Part shown: positions 26,599 to 34,267 of the stretch, one piece after another
Position numbering within the stretch: the stretch's first letter is position 1
Layout: each line of letters opens with the position of its first letter
NCBI RefSeq assembly: GCF_002257565.1
Contig: NZ_CP022736.1
Coordinates: forward strand, 1,984,001 to 2,048,000
Length of the DNA stretch: 64,000 nucleotides
Direction of reading: 5' to 3'
From: Herbaspirillum sp. meg3
Lineage (GTDB): Bacteria > Pseudomonadota > Gammaproteobacteria > Burkholderiales > Burkholderiaceae_D
Program-made: the position numbers and the translations under genes
The notes under the pieces: model-generated
Database searches by the model: none
Told to the model about the DNA's origin: nothing
Seen by the model: only the letters and a program-made list of their open reading frames with translations

Positions 26599-28056
26599 AT
26601 GTTTGCAGCAGTAGATCTTGGTTCCAACAGCTTCCGTATGCACATAGGCAAGCATGAGGGTGATTCGATTCGCGTGATCAAGAGCGCGCGCGACCCCATT
26701 CGCCTGGCAGCCGGCTTGGACAAGAACGGTAAACTGACCCCGCAGGCTATCGCCGGCGCGGTTGAATCTCTGGCGCGTTTCCGTACGATCTTGCGCGATT
26801 ACCAGCTGGATGCGGTGCGCGTGGTCGCTACCAATACCTTGCGTGTGGCCAAGAATGCACATGAATTCCTGCCTGATGCCGAGCGTGCTATCGGCTACCC
26901 GGTGGAAATCATTTCCGGCGAAGAAGAAGGCCGTCTGATTTACATGGGCGTCGCCGGCGCATTGGCGCTGCCGGACGAAGATCGGCTGGTGATCGATATC
27001 GGCGGTGGTTCCACCGAAGTCATTCTTGGTCGTGGCAGCGAGATCAAACGCGTCGAGTCCTTTGGCATTGGCACGGTCAATCAAAGTCAGGCATTTTTCC
27101 CCGATGGCGTGATCGATGAAGACTCCTTTGAGCGCGCGATTTTGTCCGCGCGTTCGCATGTCGAAGATGCCGTCGTGCCTTTCGGCGCGCAGCATCGGAG
27201 CAAGGTCTACGGCTCGTCAGGCACCATGCGTGCGATTGCGGACACGATTGCCCGCAACGGCATGGGCGATGGGCGTGTCACACCTGCCAGCGTCGAAGAG
27301 CTGAAGCAGCGCCTGATCGCTTTCGGTCACGCGGGTAATATCGAACTGCCCGGCATGAAGCCCGACCGTGCGCTGGTCATCATGGGTGGCCTGGCGGTGT
27401 TGATCGGCTTGATGAAAGAGTTGAATATTTCCGTCATCACACCTGTCGAGGCCGGTTTGCGCATGGGTGTGATGTGGGATTTGCAATTGCGCGCCACGCA
27501 ACGCGATCGCCGCGAACAGTCGGTGGACGATTTCAGCCGCCGCTTTCATATCGATGAATTGCGCGCGCGCCAGGTTGCAGAGACCGCACTCGGATTTTTC
27601 GAGATGCTCAAGCCGGGTAACGAGGTCTACGCCAAATATCTGAGCTGGAGCGCCTTGTTGCACGAGGCCGGCTTGATTGTGTCGCAAAGCAGCTATCACA
27701 AGCATTCGTCTTACCTGATCGCCAATGCGGATTTGCCAGGATTCACCACGCGCGAGCAGCGTGTGATGAGCACTTTGATCCTTGGTCAGAAGGGCAATCT
27801 GCGCAAACTGGGTGAAGTGCTATCGGATGCTGATTTTGCCAAGGCAGTCTTGGCCTTGCGTCTGGCGGTGATGTTCATGCACTCGCACATCACGCTGGAT
27901 TGGAATGACATCCGTCTGAAGATGAAAAATCGTATTGACCTCGAAATCAAGCGCGACTGGGTACGCGATCACCCGACCGTGTCGTACTGGATGCAGAAAG
28001 AGCAGGAATGGTGGAGCGGCATCGGTGTCGATTTCTCGATCCGCGTGAACGCCTGA
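26599..28056 (+). CDS. ppx: Exopolyphosphatase, Ppx/GppA family
   Basis: Releases phosphate from the end of long-chain polyphosphate. The 485-residue product has the ASKHA fold: AAVDLGSNSFRMHI at the N-terminus, ISGEEEGRLIYMGV, IDIGGGSTEVILG, then GSSGTMRAIADTIARNGMG, and a C-terminal HD-like helical domain (about 320-480). The upstream Pho-box candidate suggests phosphate control and favours Ppx over GppA. ppk is not in the window. It converges on prfC with a shared terminator. Confidence 0.93.
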   Translation: MFAAVDLGSNSFRMHIGKHEGDSIRVIKSARDPIRLAAGLDKNGKLTPQAIAGAVESLARFRTILRDYQLDAVRVVATNTLRVAKNAHEFLPDAERAIGYPVEIISGEEEGRLIYMGVAGALALPDEDRLVIDIGGGSTEVILGRGSEIKRVESFGIGTVNQSQAFFPDGVIDEDSFERAILSARSHVEDAVVPFGAQHRSKVYGSSGTMRAIADTIARNGMGDGRVTPASVEELKQRLIAFGHAGNIELPGMKPDRALVIMGGLAVLIGLMKELNISVITPVEAGLRMGVMWDLQLRATQRDRREQSVDDFSRRFHIDELRARQVAETALGFFEMLKPGNEVYAKYLSWSALLHEAGLIVSQSSYHKHSSYLIANADLPGFTTREQRVMSTLILGQKGNLRKLGEVLSDADFAKAVLALRLAVMFMHSHITLDWNDIRLKMKNRIDLEIKRDWVRDHPTVSYWMQKEQEWWSGIGVDFSIRVNA

Positions 28057-28091
28057 TGCTTTGACTGTCTGGTACGCATCTCACTGGAAAT

Positions 28092-28124
28092 AAAAAATCC
28101 CCGCACCTGGCGGGGATTTTTTAT
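28092..28124. terminator. Bidirectional terminator between ppx and prfC
   Basis: A 13-bp stem (28092-28104 with 28110-28122), loop ACCTG, with A-run and T-run on the two sides. Confidence 0.92.
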
Positions 28125-28149
28125 TGCAACGTGCACAAACCGAACTGGT

Positions 28150-29808
28150 TTAATCCAGCTTGGCCGCGTGTTCGCGGGTTGCGTGGAAGGTGACTTCCGG
28201 CCAGCGTTCCTGTGTCAGACGCAGGTTCACGCCCGAGGTCGCCAGATATGCCAGATTGCCTGCGGCATCGTGCGCAAGGTTGAAACCGGCGGAGGATTTC
28301 TCGAAGTCGGCCAGCATCTTCTTGTCTTCGCAGGTCACCCAGCGCGCGCTGCTGATGCTGGTGCCTTCAAACACAGCGTCAACGCCGTATTCGTTGAGAA
28401 GGCGGCTTGCCACGACTTCAAACTGCAGCACGCCGACCGCGCCGAGAATCAGGTCGCTATTGTTGGTCGGTTTGAAGACCTGCACCGCGCCTTCTTCGCC
28501 GAGCTGCTGCAAGCCCTTGTGCAATTGCTTGATCTTGAGCGGATTGCGAATGCGCGCAACGCGGAAGAAATCCGGTGCGAAGTAGGGGATGCCGGTGAAC
28601 TGCAGCAATTCACCTTCAGAGAAGCTGTCGCCGATCTGCATGTTGCCGTGATTCGGCAAACCGATGATGTCACCGGCGTAGGCTTCTTCAACCTGCTCAC
28701 GGCTCGATGCCATGAAGGTCACGACGGAGGACACTTTGATTTCACGGTTCAGGCGTAGATGCTTGAGTTTCATACCGCGCTCAAAGCGGCCCGAGCACAC
28801 GCGCAGGAAGGCGATACGGTCACGGTGGGCAGGATCCATATTGGCCTGAATCTTGAACACGAAGCCCGAGAACGGTGCTTCGTTCGGTTCCACGCTGCGA
28901 ACCGTAGCATCGCGTTCACCCGGACCTGGAGCCCAGTCGAGCAGTGCGTTGAGGATTTCGCGCACGCCGAAGTTGTTGATCGCCGAGCCGAAGAACACCG
29001 GTGTCTGGATGCCGGCCAGGAAGTCTTCCAGCTTGAATGGATGCGAAGCGCCGTGTACCAGCTCAACTTCCATTTTCAGTTGTTCAATCTCCAGCGGGAA
29101 CATTTCGACCAGCTTGGGATTGTCGATGCCTTTGATGATTTCGACGTTGCCGTCGGCGCGTTCTTCGCCAGCCTTGAACAGCATGATTTCGTCGCGCAGC
29201 AGGTGATACACACCGCGGAAGTTCTTGCCCATGCCGATCGGCCACGTCACCGGGGCGCATTGAATCTTCAGCACGGACTCCAGTTCATCCAGCAGCTCAA
29301 GCGGGTCGCGGGTTTCGCGGTCCATCTTGTTCATGAAGGTGATGATGGGGGTGTTGCGCATGCGGCAGACGTTGAGCAGCTTGATCGTCTGTTCTTCCAC
29401 ACCCTTGGCGGCGTCAATCACCATCAACGCCGAGTCCACCGCCGTCAGCACGCGGTAGGTATCTTCCGAGAAGTCCTGGTGGCCTGGGGTATCGAGCAGG
29501 TTGACGACGTGATCGCGGTATTCGAACTGCATGACCGAGCTGGCCACCGAGATGCCGCGCTGCTTTTCGATTTCCATCCAGTCCGACGTCGCGTGGCGGC
29601 CGCTCTTGCGCGCCTTGACGGTACCGGCCAGCTGAATTGCGCCCGAGAACAGCAGCAGCTTTTCAGTCAGTGTCGTCTTACCCGCGTCAGGGTGAGAAAT
29701 AATGCCGAAGGTGCGGCGCCGGGCTACCTCGCGAGCAATCAGCTCAAGCGGGACCTTGCTGCGTGAGCCGGTGTCTTCGTTCGCGGAATCGGAAGTAATG
29801 TCTTGCAT
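28150..29808 (-). CDS. prfC: Peptide chain release factor 3
   Basis: A GTPase that recycles RF1/RF2 after termination. The 552-residue product has G1 in ISHPDAGKTTLTEKLL, the switch region EKQRGISVASSVMQFEY, G3 LLDTPGHQDFSEDTYR, G4 TFMNKMDR, and the RF3-specific C-terminal domains. A polar N-terminal extension of about 20 residues precedes the G domain. Transcribed convergently with ppx. Confidence 0.96.
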   Translation of the reverse strand: MQDITSDSANEDTGSRSKVPLELIAREVARRRTFGIISHPDAGKTTLTEKLLLFSGAIQLAGTVKARKSGRHATSDWMEIEKQRGISVASSVMQFEYRDHVVNLLDTPGHQDFSEDTYRVLTAVDSALMVIDAAKGVEEQTIKLLNVCRMRNTPIITFMNKMDRETRDPLELLDELESVLKIQCAPVTWPIGMGKNFRGVYHLLRDEIMLFKAGEERADGNVEIIKGIDNPKLVEMFPLEIEQLKMEVELVHGASHPFKLEDFLAGIQTPVFFGSAINNFGVREILNALLDWAPGPGERDATVRSVEPNEAPFSGFVFKIQANMDPAHRDRIAFLRVCSGRFERGMKLKHLRLNREIKVSSVVTFMASSREQVEEAYAGDIIGLPNHGNMQIGDSFSEGELLQFTGIPYFAPDFFRVARIRNPLKIKQLHKGLQQLGEEGAVQVFKPTNNSDLILGAVGVLQFEVVASRLLNEYGVDAVFEGTSISSARWVTCEDKKMLADFEKSSAGFNLAHDAAGNLAYLATSGVNLRLTQERWPEVTFHATREHAAKLD

Positions 29809-29909
29809 CGTAAGTCGGTGGGTCGTGAGGCGTTAGCGATGAGAGCCATGCGCGGATTGCGCTGTCAGGGACAGAGCGCGAGGCCGTCGGCATGGATGTG
29901 ACAGAAACG

Positions 29910-29937
29910 AAAAAGGGCTGGAAGATCCAACCCTTTG
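29910..29937 (-). terminator. Terminator downstream of the DUF3300 gene
   Basis: On the minus strand AAAGGGTTGG, loop ATCTT, CCAGCCCTTT and then TT-rich sequence. The stem is 10 bp with one mismatch. It sits about 110 bases beyond the DUF3300 stop, in the prfC leader region. Confidence 0.65.
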
Positions 29938-30049
29938 GATAGCGTCTGGTCACGTCTCGGAAGCCGAGATTATAGCGTATTCAGCGCCATATTCGGCCAA
30001 GTTCGTCCATCCGCCTGCCTGCATGTTGCAGCAAGGTATTGCTTGCAGG

Positions 30050-31468
30050 CTACTTGTCGTCGCGGTGATTCTGGCGTTCCGGGCGCTCTTCGCGTTGCGG
30101 AGCTTTTTGTTCCGGCCTTGGCGCCGATTCATGCCGCTCAGGAGGGCGAGGTGCCGGTGCGTGTACTTCAGGCGCCCGCTGGACGTGCTGCTCGGGACGC
30201 TCCTGGCGCTGTGCCTGAGCTGGTGGCGGGCGATGCTCGACGTTGGGACGCTCAGGCCGGGCAGCCGTTGGCATCGGCGCTGATGGAGCCGGTGGTGCTG
30301 AGGGCGCTGGACGGGCCTGTGGTGCCGGTGATATCTGGTGAGGCGCCGCCGGGGCGTTATTCGGGGCTGCGAAAGCGGCTGCCTGCTGAGGACGATTCGG
30401 CTGCTCGCGGCGATCATTATGATTGTCGCGCTCGTTCCGGATCGGGTTGCCAGGATTTCCATGTTCAGCAGGATTGAACCCAGGTGCCTGGCCCGGACGC
30501 TGTTCCGGGCGCGGCCCTGGGGTTGGCGCAGTTGCTATTGCCGCAGCTGGAGCCGGAACCGGAACAGCATTCGGGCGTGACGCATTGCCGACGTCCGGAC
30601 GTCGATTGTTCTGGCCGTTGCGCGGGCTGTGTTGCCATACGACCGGACGGTTGTTGACGGTAACGTTCCTCGTCACATTGTTGGTGACGTTGATATTGTT
30701 GACCGTATTGTTGTTATTTATACGGACGTTGTTTACGAGAACATGATGCTGGCGCCAATCCGGGCGGGCGTCGCTATAGACCGAGCGGACAATCCCCGTG
30801 CCTGCGCCAAATGCTATGCCGACATTGATAGACACGTTATAGCTGGGTGGCCGATAGCGTGGTGGCGGCGCCCAATATACCGGTGGGCGTTGCGGCCACC
30901 ACCAGCTGCCGTAGACGACGGTTGGGTTGTAATAAGGTACGTAGATCACCTGCGGATTCACCGGCTCGATCACGATGACCTGATCTTGCTGAAGGATGCG
31001 CTGCTGGCTGCTCGATTGCAGGTTGCCGGCGATCTGGGCCTTCACGCGCAGGTTTTGCACCGTATCCATCACATTGGCTTGCTGCGACAGAAAGGCGTCG
31101 CCAAGGCGCTGTGTCCAATCCAGCTTGTCATTCATCATCGCCAGTACGGACGGAAACTGCGCCAGTGATTTCACGCTGGGATCCCAAGGCATGGGGGCTA
31201 TCGCCCGCGCCAGCCCGTCGCCTTGCAATCCTGGGCGGCTGTCCATAAAGCGTGCAGCCTGCACAACTTCCAGCGGATAGGTGGATGCCATCAGTACCTG
31301 TGCGAGCAGCGAGTCGGGATACAGCGCGACCGGCGCCAGCATCTGATCCAATTCTTCTTGTGTGAAGATGGCCGGGGGGCGATTCATGTCTTGTGCAGAG
31401 ACCTGCGATATGCCGGATGCCAGCGAAAAGAGTGCTGAAGCAATCCATGCGAGGGTTTTCTTGTTCAC
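30050..31468 (-). CDS. DUF3300 exported protein with Pro/Arg-rich tail
   Basis: A 472-residue protein with a signal peptide (KKTLAWIASALFSLASGISQVSA). The DUF3300 core (about 35-240) includes FTQEELDQMLAPVALYPDSLLAQ, MPWDPSVKSLAQFP and QVIYVPYYNPTVVYGSWWWP. An Asn/Val-rich stretch (INNNNTVNNINVTNNVTRNV) and a long low-complexity Pro/Ala/Arg/Glu tail (about 300-472) follow. I chose a GTG at 31468 with GGGAG about eight bases upstream; the ATG at 31531 gives a charged prefix before the signal peptide. Function unknown; probably envelope-associated. Confidence 0.82.
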   Translation of the reverse strand: MNKKTLAWIASALFSLASGISQVSAQDMNRPPAIFTQEELDQMLAPVALYPDSLLAQVLMASTYPLEVVQAARFMDSRPGLQGDGLARAIAPMPWDPSVKSLAQFPSVLAMMNDKLDWTQRLGDAFLSQQANVMDTVQNLRVKAQIAGNLQSSSQQRILQQDQVIVIEPVNPQVIYVPYYNPTVVYGSWWWPQRPPVYWAPPPRYRPPSYNVSINVGIAFGAGTGIVRSVYSDARPDWRQHHVLVNNVRINNNNTVNNINVTNNVTRNVTVNNRPVVWQHSPRNGQNNRRPDVGNASRPNAVPVPAPAAAIATAPTPGPRPEQRPGQAPGFNPAEHGNPGNPIRNERDNHNDRREQPNRPQQAAAFAAPNNAPAAPHQISPAPQARPAPSAPPAPSAPMPTAARPERPNVEHRPPPAQAQRQERPEQHVQRAPEVHAPAPRPPERHESAPRPEQKAPQREERPERQNHRDDK

Positions 31469-31867
31469 GACGATTCTCCCGATTGTGTAGTGCCGGTATG
31501 TAGTCAGTTGATGTCCGGTGCAACTTTGCAAAAAATGAAATGTGAAATGTGTGAGACCGTAAACAATGCGAAAAAATTTACGAACTTAAGTCGCAAAGAA
31601 ATCAAACAGTGACCACAAGACCGGATAGGTGTCTTATCTTCAATCAGGGATAAGAAACAAGGTGTAACCAAACTGCAAGGGATGTTTCAGCATTCAACGC
31701 AGCGTGCAACGCAGACGGGCATTGGTGTTGCAGCGAATGAAAGGTGTCGGGAATGTCTGACGGAGAATGAGAAGAAGAGCCTCTCATAGGAGAAAAGAAG
31801 AAAATTTGAAGAAAAATGTGAAGAAGGTGTTGACCGAATACCCCTATCGGGATATTATCTCGCTTCT
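31469..31867. other. 399-bp gap with the DUF3300 leader and the tRNA-Pro promoter
   Basis: No gene seen. The right end holds the strong tRNA promoter. The minus-strand frame across the tRNA is a familiar false ORF. The left part is A/T-rich and should contain the DUF3300 promoter, not identified. Confidence 0.6.
31830..31858 (+). promoter_or_regulatory. Promoter of tRNA-Pro
   Basis: TTGACC (31830-31835), 17-base spacer, TATTAT (31853-31858). The mature tRNA starts ten bases later, so the primary transcript has almost no leader. Confidence 0.85.
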
Positions 31868-31944
31868 CGGAGTGTAGCGCAGCCCGGTAGCGCACCTGGT
31901 TTGGGACCAGGGGGTCCAAGGTTCGAATCCTTGTACTCCGACCA
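31868..31944 (+). tRNA. tRNA-Pro (anticodon TGG)
   Basis: 77 bases with an encoded CCA. Acceptor CGGAGTG/TACTCCG, D-arm GCGC/GCGC, anticodon arm CCTGG-TTTGGGA-CCAGG with anticodon TGG, T-arm CAAGG-TTCGAAT-CCTTG. All arms pair, with only a terminal G-U in the acceptor. Confidence 0.98.
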
Positions 31945-31948
31945 CACA

Positions 31949-31980
31949 TGAACGGGCTGTCGAAAGACAGCCCGTTTTCA
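31949..31980 (+). terminator. Hairpin after tRNA-Pro
   Basis: AACGGGCTGTC, loop GAAA, GACAGCCCGTT, then TTCATTTCC: an 11-bp perfect stem with a short T-run four bases after the tRNA. It may end the tRNA-Pro transcript or only partly reduce read-through to tRNA-Arg. Confidence 0.8.
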
Positions 31981-32030
31981 TTTCCGAAGGCGATTTCAAG
32001 TAGCGGTTTTTTTACTTGGCTCCTCTTGAT

Positions 32031-32107
32031 CTGCCCTTAGCTCAACCGGATAGAGCAATGGCCTTCTAAGCCATAGGTTAGGGGTTCGATTCCCTTAGGG
32101 CAGGCCA
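32031..32107 (+). tRNA. tRNA-Arg (anticodon TCT)
   Basis: 77 bases with encoded CCA. Acceptor CTGCCCT/AGGGCAG, D-arm GCTC/GAGC, anticodon arm ATGGC-CTTCTAA-GCCAT with anticodon TCT (reads AGA), T-arm AGGGG-TTCGATT-CCCTT. No clear own promoter; it lies 86 bases after tRNA-Pro. Confidence 0.97.
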
Positions 32108-32223
32108 CTTCTTCTAAATAGTTTCCGGTTTTTCTCGCTCGACGCGTTCTGCTGTCCGGGTCTTTTCCTTTTTTTGTTTTTATCTTTTGTATGTTTTTGC
32201 GTTGACTCTGCAGTTACGGCAAT

Positions 32224-33153
32224 TCAATTCGTAATCTTGTCGGTCGGATAGCGAAGCGAATCACGCAACATGTAGCTCATCGGCATGTTCAGCGATTTGC
32301 CTTCGGGGCCGACGGGTTGCATGAACCAGCGGTTGTAGAGTCTGAGGAGTTCTCCGTTGGCGGCTAACTTGGCCATTTGCTTGTCGACCATTTTTTTGAA
32401 CTCAGGGTCGTCTTTGCGCAGCATGATGGCGTACGGTTCCACCGACTGGGATGCGCCCGTTATAAGCAGCTTGTCTGGATTGTTCGCAGCGGCACGTGCG
32501 GAGTGCAACAAAACTTCATCCATGACAAAGGCATCAGCAAGCCCTTGCTCCAGCATCCTCATGCATTCCTGATCCGAGTCCTGTTCGAAAATCGCCAGAT
32601 CGAGACCGCCCAGGTTGCTACGTTTGTTGATTACCTCGATTATCGATGCTCCTCTGGTCGTTACGATGCGTTTGTGACGCAGATCGCTCCATTCCTTGAT
32701 GCCCGAGTTTGTGCGTACCAACATACGGACGCTCGTAAAGAAGTGGGGGATGGTGAAGGAGACTTTCTTGCGGCGATCTGCGTTATTGGTGCTGACGCTG
32801 CATTCAAGGTCGGCGCGATTGTCGAGCAAGGCGCTGAATCGTGTCATCATCGTGACGGGGAGAAATTGAACCTTGAGATGCGGGAGTTTCATTTCCTGCT
32901 TGATGCCTTGAACTATCTTCAGACAAATGTCGTTGGCGTAGCCGCTGACTGCGCCATCTGGTTCTATCAGAACGAAAGGGGAGATATTGTCGATGATGCC
33001 CATGAATGCGACCACAACTGTCCGGCTCTCTTGAATTCGTTTAAGTGTGTCACTTGCGTTGGCTGGGTAAGTGACCAGATTGGTCAGTAATAACCAGGCA
33101 ATGATCTTGAGAGGACTGTGCAGGAGTTTGAGTATCGGAGTCAGGTAGCTCAT
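32224..33153 (-). CDS. Orphan extracellular solute-binding protein, family 3
   Basis: A 309-residue SBP_bac_3-type periplasmic binding protein. A signal peptide (about 15-34, KIIAWLLLTNLVTYPANA) is followed by RIQESRTVVVAFMG, GYANDICLKIVQGI, FTIPHFFTSVRMLVR, and the second lobe with WSDLRHKRIVTTRG and LADAFVMDEVLL. The pattern resembles glutamate/aspartate binding proteins. No permease or ATPase gene is adjacent, so it may serve a remote transporter or act as a sensor partner. It stands alone between the tRNAs and the glycine-zipper gene. Confidence 0.85.
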   Translation of the reverse strand: MSYLTPILKLLHSPLKIIAWLLLTNLVTYPANASDTLKRIQESRTVVVAFMGIIDNISPFVLIEPDGAVSGYANDICLKIVQGIKQEMKLPHLKVQFLPVTMMTRFSALLDNRADLECSVSTNNADRRKKVSFTIPHFFTSVRMLVRTNSGIKEWSDLRHKRIVTTRGASIIEVINKRSNLGGLDLAIFEQDSDQECMRMLEQGLADAFVMDEVLLHSARAAANNPDKLLITGASQSVEPYAIMLRKDDPEFKKMVDKQMAKLAANGELLRLYNRWFMQPVGPEGKSLNMPMSYMLRDSLRYPTDKITN

Positions 33154-33342
33154 TTCGAAAGGCCATTTATCTACGACATCGCCAATTGATCTTAGAGGGC
33201 GAATAGGGAATGTTCAAGTCGTAGAATGAGCTCAGCATCAGGAGAGGACGAATAGTTTCCCCACCTGAAAATACTTCGAGGGAAATGAGCCAAATGAGTT
33301 GTTTGTCTGCATCAAAGCAGCGACAGCGGATTGTAGAGAAGC

Positions 33343-33379
33343 AAAAAGCCGTGATCACTTTAAGGTGATCACGGCTTTA
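33343..33379 (-). terminator. Terminator of the glycine-zipper gene
   Basis: AAAGCCGTGATCAC pairs with GTGATCACGGCTTT (14 bp) around a short loop; the minus strand then reads TTTTTGC. Located about 60 bases beyond the stop at 33441. Confidence 0.88.
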
Positions 33380-33440
33380 TCGTTTGCGCTACGCGTACTG
33401 GTGGCCGGTGGGCAGCGCGTAGAGTGGTGCTTGATCTTGC

Positions 33441-34067
33441 TTAGCCGCGACCGGTGAGATGGCCGTTCACGACGCGAACCTGGTCACCGACATGCCAGCC
33501 TTCATCTGATTGTGGGAACGAGCGAACGCTGCCATTCTCCATTCGAACGTCAACGACATAGGTTGTTGTGGTACGTGTACGCTTTTCAACTTCGTTACCT
33601 GCATAGCCGCCAGCACCTGCGCCAGCAACTGTTGCAAGCGTACGGCCGTTGCCGTTACCGATCTGATTGCCCAGAACGCCGCCTAACACTGCGCCGGCAA
33701 CAATGCCGACACCGCTGGCTTTGGGCGTGTGCTGGACTGCGCGTACAGCCTGGACTTCACCGCAGCTGGAGCAGCGTGCAACTGGTGCTGGTGTGCCGTA
33801 GCCGCTGCTTTGTTGCGGTTGTGCGGCGTAGTTTGGTTTCGGTGCAGATTGGGGCGCAGGCTGCATATTATTTTGTGCCTGTTGTTTTGCCTGTTCTGAC
33901 TGTGGCGCTGTCGTGTCCGACAGAGCTTGTTGCGGTGCATTGTTGCTGTTCGATGTCGGCAGCAGGCCGGTAATGGCAGCGACGCCAACCAGGCTGACCA
34001 AAGTGACGGCCACTGCTGCGGTGGCGACCAAGGGATGAATGCGGCTGGATGATTTGACGACTTCCAT
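33441..34067 (-). CDS. Glycine-zipper 2TM-domain protein
   Basis: A 208-residue envelope protein. One N-terminal membrane helix (about 12-36, LVATAAVAVTLVSLVGVAAITG) is followed by a Gln/Pro/Ala-rich linker, a CSSC motif, and the glycine-zipper segment (GIVAGAVLGGVLGNQIGNG to AGAGAGGYAGNEVEK). A C-terminal SH3-like part (TYVVDVRMENGSVRSF, DQVRVVNGHL) resembles outer-membrane proteins of the SlyB/Rickettsia 17-kDa type. No lipobox is seen. The helix plus zipper suggests an inner-membrane or periplasmic structural role; function unknown. Confidence 0.85.
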   Translation of the reverse strand: MEVVKSSSRIHPLVATAAVAVTLVSLVGVAAITGLLPTSNSNNAPQQALSDTTAPQSEQAKQQAQNNMQPAPQSAPKPNYAAQPQQSSGYGTPAPVARCSSCGEVQAVRAVQHTPKASGVGIVAGAVLGGVLGNQIGNGNGRTLATVAGAGAGGYAGNEVEKRTRTTTTYVVDVRMENGSVRSFPQSDEGWHVGDQVRVVNGHLTGRG

Positions 34068-34196
34068 GATGGACCTCTTTATATTTGTGTTGTGGGTGTT
34101 GATCTGAGGCGATTATGGAGCACAAAGTTCAGGAAAAAAATGCGAATAGTGTGTCAGTTGTAAATACTTGTAATGTCTTTGTAGGACAAATGGAAA

Positions 34197-34235
34197 CAGC
34201 CCGTAGGAGCACGTGAAGAGCGCTACTACGGGCTG
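34197..34235 (-). terminator. Candidate terminator of lysS
   Basis: CAGCCCGTAG pairs with CTACGGGCTG (10 bp) around a 19-base loop, 33 bases beyond the lysS stop. The following U-run on the minus strand is only three bases, so it is weak. Confidence 0.5.
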
Positions 34236-34267
34236 CTGATTTGTTGCCGGAACGACAGGGAATGTGT

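Noticed and set aside
30023..30746. Plus-strand frames across the DUF3300 tail
   Set aside because: Shadows of the Pro/Arg-rich minus-strand gene.
31644..31949. Minus-strand frame overlapping tRNA-Pro
   Set aside because: A translated antisense tRNA with the familiar RIRTLDPLVPNQV-type false peptide; no coding signals.
31868..32223. tRNA pair as a possible mobile-element integration site
   Set aside because: No integrase, no repeated tRNA 3' end and no phage genes nearby.
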